A DNA stretch of 18,578 nt. It comes from an uncultured Lentisphaeria bacterium (GTDB lineage Bacteria > Verrucomicrobiota > Lentisphaeria > JABSQK01 > CAJWLW01). The stretch spans positions 1-18,578 of the forward strand of contig CAJWLW010000066.1 of the NCBI GenBank assembly GCA_913042885.1, given 5' to 3'. The notes under the pieces were generated by a model. It saw only the letters and a list, made by a program, of their open reading frames with translations, was not told the DNA's origin and searched no databases. The position numbers were made by a program, and so were the translations under genes. This document shows, in pieces, positions 15,476 to 18,578 of the stretch (its first letter is position 1; the number at the start of each line of letters is the position of its first letter).

Positions 15476-16351
15476 ATGATCTGCCTGACCGGCGATACCC
15501 ATCACGATACGCTCGATACGAACGAGCAACTCTGGCTGCGCGAGCAGGGGCAGACGATCTCCGAGGTCGATGTCAGCCTCGAATATGTGCAGTTGTGTGC
15601 GAAGTACGACGTCAAGTGCACGCTGTATGTGACCGGGCGTACGCTGGCTGACCAGTGGACGCAGTTTGAACCGATCGCCACGGTGGAGATCTGTGAAGTC
15701 GCCGGACATACGTTCGAGGCTTTCCCGCGGCCGGCCAGTGAGCGACAGAAAGCGATGGCAAGTGGCGGTGTTGCGACTTCACATGCCGGTACGCATGGCA
15801 GCTATGAAGACCAGGACGAAGACGTGCGCAGGATGTGCGAGATTGCCCTGGAACGCCTGGGTGCGCCAATCGTCTCCTGGCGTAGCCACGGCTTCGTTCA
15901 CGATGCCAACACCGACGAAATTCTGTACGCGCACGGCATTCGTTACGTTTCCGATGACCTGAACTGGGATAAGCTCTATCCCGAACAGCTCGACAGCGGT
16001 TTGATTTCCCATCCAGTTAACGTGATAATGGACCATGATCATCTTTATCACGCCCATCGTACGTCGGCCTACGTTGAAAAACAGCGCGAGAACTGGTCGT
16101 TCACGAGCGAGCCCACGAGTGAGTCGTTCACGATCGAGAGGTGGGGCGAATTAGTGATGGAGCAGGTCACGCATATCGCCGCCGCCGGCGGCGTTGCAAC
16201 TGTACTGGCACATCCGATCTGCATGTACACCGCCGATCGCTTTGCAACATTCGAGCGGCTGCTGCAGGAATTTGCCGCATATCCAGGCATTCACGCTCGC
16301 GACGTCGGACAATGCGTGGGCGGTAATCCCGGGGGAAACGATGGCCTCTGA
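15476..16351 (+). CDS. NodB-like polysaccharide deacetylase-family protein with incomplete metal site
   Basis: This 291-residue protein has the NodB-type carbohydrate esterase fold pattern. ICLTGDTHHD (2-11) has Asp7 where the motif-1 Asp lies, GHTFEAF at 77-83 takes the place of the metal motif, SWRSHGF (134-140) has Arg136 of motif 3, and LAHPICM (245-251) has the C-terminal His246. In motif 2 the His78-Thr pair is present, but the second metal His (four residues later) is Ala82. A further His-rich stretch, SHAGTHGSY (102-110), could supply another ligand. There is no signal peptide, so the substrate is probably cytoplasmic. The ATG at 15476 has an AAGG eight bases upstream. Its end overlaps the aminotransferase start by 11 bases. 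Whether it deacetylates a sugar or another amide is unknown. Confidence 0.75.
   Translation: MICLTGDTHHDTLDTNEQLWLREQGQTISEVDVSLEYVQLCAKYDVKCTLYVTGRTLADQWTQFEPIATVEICEVAGHTFEAFPRPASERQKAMASGGVATSHAGTHGSYEDQDEDVRRMCEIALERLGAPIVSWRSHGFVHDANTDEILYAHGIRYVSDDLNWDKLYPEQLDSGLISHPVNVIMDHDHLYHAHRTSAYVEKQRENWSFTSEPTSESFTIERWGELVMEQVTHIAAAGGVATVLAHPICMYTADRFATFERLLQEFAAYPGIHARDVGQCVGGNPGGNDGL
16331..16336 (+). promoter_or_regulatory. Strong ribosome binding site inside the deacetylase gene
   Basis: GGGGGA is followed by AACG and the ATG at 16341. It fixes the aminotransferase start within the last codons of the deacetylase gene and rules out the longer open frame from 16194. Confidence 0.7.
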
Positions 16352-17264
16352 GCGGCACGTATACATCAATGGCGAGCTGGTGCCGGAATCGCAGGCGACG
16401 ATCTCGATCTTCGACGTCGGCCTGATGTACGGCGTCACGCTTTACGAATCGTTGCGAACGTTCAAGCACAGCTGGTTCCTGCAGAGCGAACACTGGCGTC
16501 GGCTCGAACAATCTCTGACCTATGCCGGGCTGCAGGATCTCCTCGACCAGCAGCAGTTCGATCAGGCGCTGGCGCAGACGCTCGAAGCCAACGAACAGTT
16601 CACGGATCCGGAGGACGATCTCTGGGGGAACATCCAGGTGACTCCCGGCCAAAGCTTTCCGATGCCGCTGATGGGTGGCGCCGCACCGGCCACGCCAACG
16701 GTCATCTGCTACACCGCGCCGCTGCCGCAGAGCGATTACGCGCGCTATTACCGAACCGGCAAGCACGTGGTCACCAGTTTTTTCCGGTCGCCGCCGGCGC
16801 AGTCCTATGATCAGCGGATGAAGAACCGGTCACGTTTCACGCACTTCCTGTCGAAGCGCGATGCGGTGCGCACGGATCCGGATGCGTTTGCACTGATGCT
16901 CGATACCGACGGCAACCTCGCGGAAGGTACGGGCGCCAATATTTTCGTGGTCCGCGACGGCGTGCTGTACACGCCGAAGGCCCGCAGCATCCTGATCGGC
17001 ACCAGCCGCCAGTACGTGCTGGGACTGTGCCGCGACCTGGGCATCGAAGCGGTCGAGGAGGACCTGACGCTGTATGATGCCTACACCGCGGACGAGGCGT
17101 TCTGGACGACATCCTCCTTCTGCATCCTGCCAATTTCCTGCATCGACGGTCGGCCGATCGGCAATGCCTATCCCGGTCCGCTGGCGGCTCGCCTGCTGGA
17201 TGCCTGGAGTGACCGTGTCGGCGTCGACATCATCGGCCAGGCAGAGCGATTCGCTGCATCATGA
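16341..17264 (+). CDS. Class IV PLP aminotransferase (branched-chain/D-amino acid/ADC-lyase family)
   Basis: This 307-residue fold-type IV PLP enzyme has the family's normal length. It begins VYINGELVPESQATISIFD, the usual first strand pair. The PLP lysine is expected at Lys161 in QRMKNRSRFTHFLSK, and LAEGTGANIFVV (193-204) with Glu195 is the conserved cofactor-ring contact. SILIGTSRQYVL follows as the phosphate-binding turn. The lysine neighbourhood, MKNRSRF instead of the AGGNYA of standard IlvE, suggests a specialised substrate. Transaminase versus aminodeoxychorismate-lyase activity cannot be told from sequence alone. Its ATG lies 11 bases inside the deacetylase gene and its TGA overlaps the next ATG (ATGA), so it is in the middle of a tightly coupled operon. 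Confidence 0.88.
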   Translation: MASERHVYINGELVPESQATISIFDVGLMYGVTLYESLRTFKHSWFLQSEHWRRLEQSLTYAGLQDLLDQQQFDQALAQTLEANEQFTDPEDDLWGNIQVTPGQSFPMPLMGGAAPATPTVICYTAPLPQSDYARYYRTGKHVVTSFFRSPPAQSYDQRMKNRSRFTHFLSKRDAVRTDPDAFALMLDTDGNLAEGTGANIFVVRDGVLYTPKARSILIGTSRQYVLGLCRDLGIEAVEEDLTLYDAYTADEAFWTTSSFCILPISCIDGRPIGNAYPGPLAARLLDAWSDRVGVDIIGQAERFAAS

Positions 17265-18556
17265 ACGTTCTGTGGATCCTTGAAGATGCGCTGCGTCCCG
17301 ATCACATGGGATGCTACGGCTACAAACGCGACACGACGCCAAACTGTGATCGACTGGCTCGCGAAGGGGTGCGTTTCGACTGTGCCATTGCCACCGCTGC
17401 CCACACGCTGCCGCCGATCGTTTCGATGCTGATGAGCCAGTGGCCGGCGACCCACGGAGTCGTCGATGCGCAGCGGTTCATACAGTGGATCGGTGGTGCG
17501 TGGGACGGCGTCGAGACGCCGCTGCATTCGCTCGAGCGTGCCGGGTACTGCGTTGATGGTGAGCTGGTCATGCGCTGGGCCCCGCTGGGTTTCACGCGCG
17601 ACACCCGGAGCGACGATATTATTGCCTACTTCGACAGCCATCGGCAGGACAAGTGGTTCTTCTATGCGGAGCCGTATCCCACCCATCTGCCCTACAATCC
17701 GCCGGCCGAGTATTTCGAACAATTTCTTGACGAAACGCCGAGTCCGGAAACAATGGCGCGGATGGAGATCGTGCGGAATTTCCTGATCGTTCATCCCTCC
17801 GGCATGATCAGCAAACTGGAGGCGGGCGAGGTGGATCCGCTGCCGGACGACGACGCCGATGAAGCGCATCGCCGCACCGCTGCTGCCGTTGATCTGGAGC
17901 CGCAGGACCGGGGCGCTTTGCAGGCGCTGTACGATGGCGAGGTGCGGGTCTTCGACGACCTGGTCGGGGAATGGGTGAGCCGGCTCGAAGCGCTGGGCAT
18001 TCTCGACGAAACGCTGATCATTCTCACCGCCGATCACGGCGAGGAGCTCATGGAGCGGGGGCACGTCGGCCATTGCTCCTGCAATCTGATGGGGACGCTC
18101 TACGACGAGTCGATTCGGGTGCCGCTGATCCTTCGTTACCCGCCGCGGCTGAAGCCCGGTACGGTTGTCGATGCACAGGTCTCGCAGATCGACATCATGC
18201 CGACGCTGTTCGAGATGCTCGACCTGCCGCAGTGCGAGTGGATGGAAGGACAGTCACTGCTGTCTTTGATCGACGGGGACAAAGCATTTCGCGAGGTTGC
18301 CTTCAGCGAGACGACACCGGCGGGCTGGCAGGCGCTGAGCGGCGACGACCGGCAGATGTTCGCGATCCGTACGGCGAGCCGGAAAGTGATTCTGCACACC
18401 GACGCGCGTCGCAGCAGCCGGCGTCTCGAGATCTTTGATCTGGCCCGCGATCCCGGCGAGGTCGACAACCTGGCGGAGTCCCCGCCGGCTGCCGCGGCGC
18501 CGCTTATCGCGCAGTTGGACGAATACGTTGCACAGCAGCCGCGTTATCTGGATTGA
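17261..18556 (+). CDS. Alkaline phosphatase-superfamily "sulfatase" with Thr in the nucleophile position
   Basis: This 431-residue protein belongs to the sulfatase/phosphoglycerol-transferase branch of the alkaline phosphatase superfamily. The N-terminal metal motif is LEDALRPDHMGCYGY (7-21), with Glu8-Asp9 in place of the usual DD. A second His site is PTHLPY (140-145). Asp258-His259 in TADHGEEL and His268/His271, followed by LYDESIRVPLIL, complete the metal centre. At the nucleophile turn the sequence is HTLPPIVSML, so Thr49 occupies the place of the formylglycine Cys/Ser and there is no CxPxR motif. A classical formylglycine sulfatase is therefore unlikely; hydrolysis or transfer of a phospho- or phosphono-group is as plausible. 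No signal peptide or membrane segment is seen. Its ATG overlaps the aminotransferase stop (ATGA). Confidence 0.86.
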   Translation: MNVLWILEDALRPDHMGCYGYKRDTTPNCDRLAREGVRFDCAIATAAHTLPPIVSMLMSQWPATHGVVDAQRFIQWIGGAWDGVETPLHSLERAGYCVDGELVMRWAPLGFTRDTRSDDIIAYFDSHRQDKWFFYAEPYPTHLPYNPPAEYFEQFLDETPSPETMARMEIVRNFLIVHPSGMISKLEAGEVDPLPDDDADEAHRRTAAAVDLEPQDRGALQALYDGEVRVFDDLVGEWVSRLEALGILDETLIILTADHGEELMERGHVGHCSCNLMGTLYDESIRVPLILRYPPRLKPGTVVDAQVSQIDIMPTLFEMLDLPQCEWMEGQSLLSLIDGDKAFREVAFSETTPAGWQALSGDDRQMFAIRTASRKVILHTDARRSSRRLEIFDLARDPGEVDNLAESPPAAAAPLIAQLDEYVAQQPRYLD

Positions 18557-18578
18557 TTGAGCAGCCGGTCGATTTGGA

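Noticed and set aside
1..18578. tRNA, rRNA, CRISPR, insertion sequence, phage or integration site
   Set aside because: None was seen on reading both strands: no clustered repeats, transposase motifs, cloverleaf sequences or direct-repeat borders.

Overview
The window is a dense, GC-rich bacterial chromosomal segment with about 16 protein genes. No RNA genes, mobile elements or CRISPR arrays were seen. A lipobox lipoprotein, Sec-type signal peptides, an N-anchored HtrA-like protease and a GatCAB amidotransferase point to a Gram-negative bacterium, most likely Pseudomonadota or a relative. The RdgC-like protein resembles, from memory, the long deltaproteobacterial-type versions more than E. coli RdgC, so the exact lineage is left open. 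No phylogenetic marker strong enough to name a genus is present.

Region 1 (1-5562) looks like small-molecule uptake and amino-acid metabolism. On the minus strand are a D-threonine-aldolase-family PLP enzyme, an SDR oxidoreductase and the ATPase of a SsuB/TauB-type ABC importer, the last two joined by a TAGTG stop/start overlap. Divergent from them on the plus strand are a NifS/IscS-family cysteine desulfurase and an M81 (MlrC-like) metallopeptidase. Region 2 (5811-7434) holds an RdgC-like protein converging on a lipoprotein with the signal peptidase I fold signature but without the catalytic Ser and Lys.

Region 3 (6925-10638, minus) is a tightly coupled gatC-gatA-gatB operon. It makes Gln-tRNA(Gln) and/or Asn-tRNA(Asn) by transamidation, and it ends with the pseudo-signal-peptidase lipoprotein, whose GTG overlaps the gatB stop. 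A recognisable promoter precedes gatC. Divergent from it is a membrane-anchored, single-PDZ HtrA/DegS-like protease.

Region 4 (12008-14247, minus) is a two-gene unit: a small four-helix membrane protein coupled (ATGA) to an exported protein that combines a caspase-like domain, a SirB1-type transglutaminase-like domain and TPR repeats. Region 5 (14323-18556, plus) is a compact four-gene operon: a HemW-like radical SAM protein, a NodB-like deacetylase with an incomplete metal site, a class IV PLP aminotransferase and an alkaline-phosphatase-superfamily ("sulfatase") enzyme with Thr at the nucleophile position. The last three are translationally overlapped. No pathway is known to me for this combination.

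The most unusual items are the catalytically dead signal-peptidase lipoprotein in the gatCAB operon, the caspase-transglutaminase-TPR protein with its membrane partner, and the four-gene enzyme cassette at the right end.
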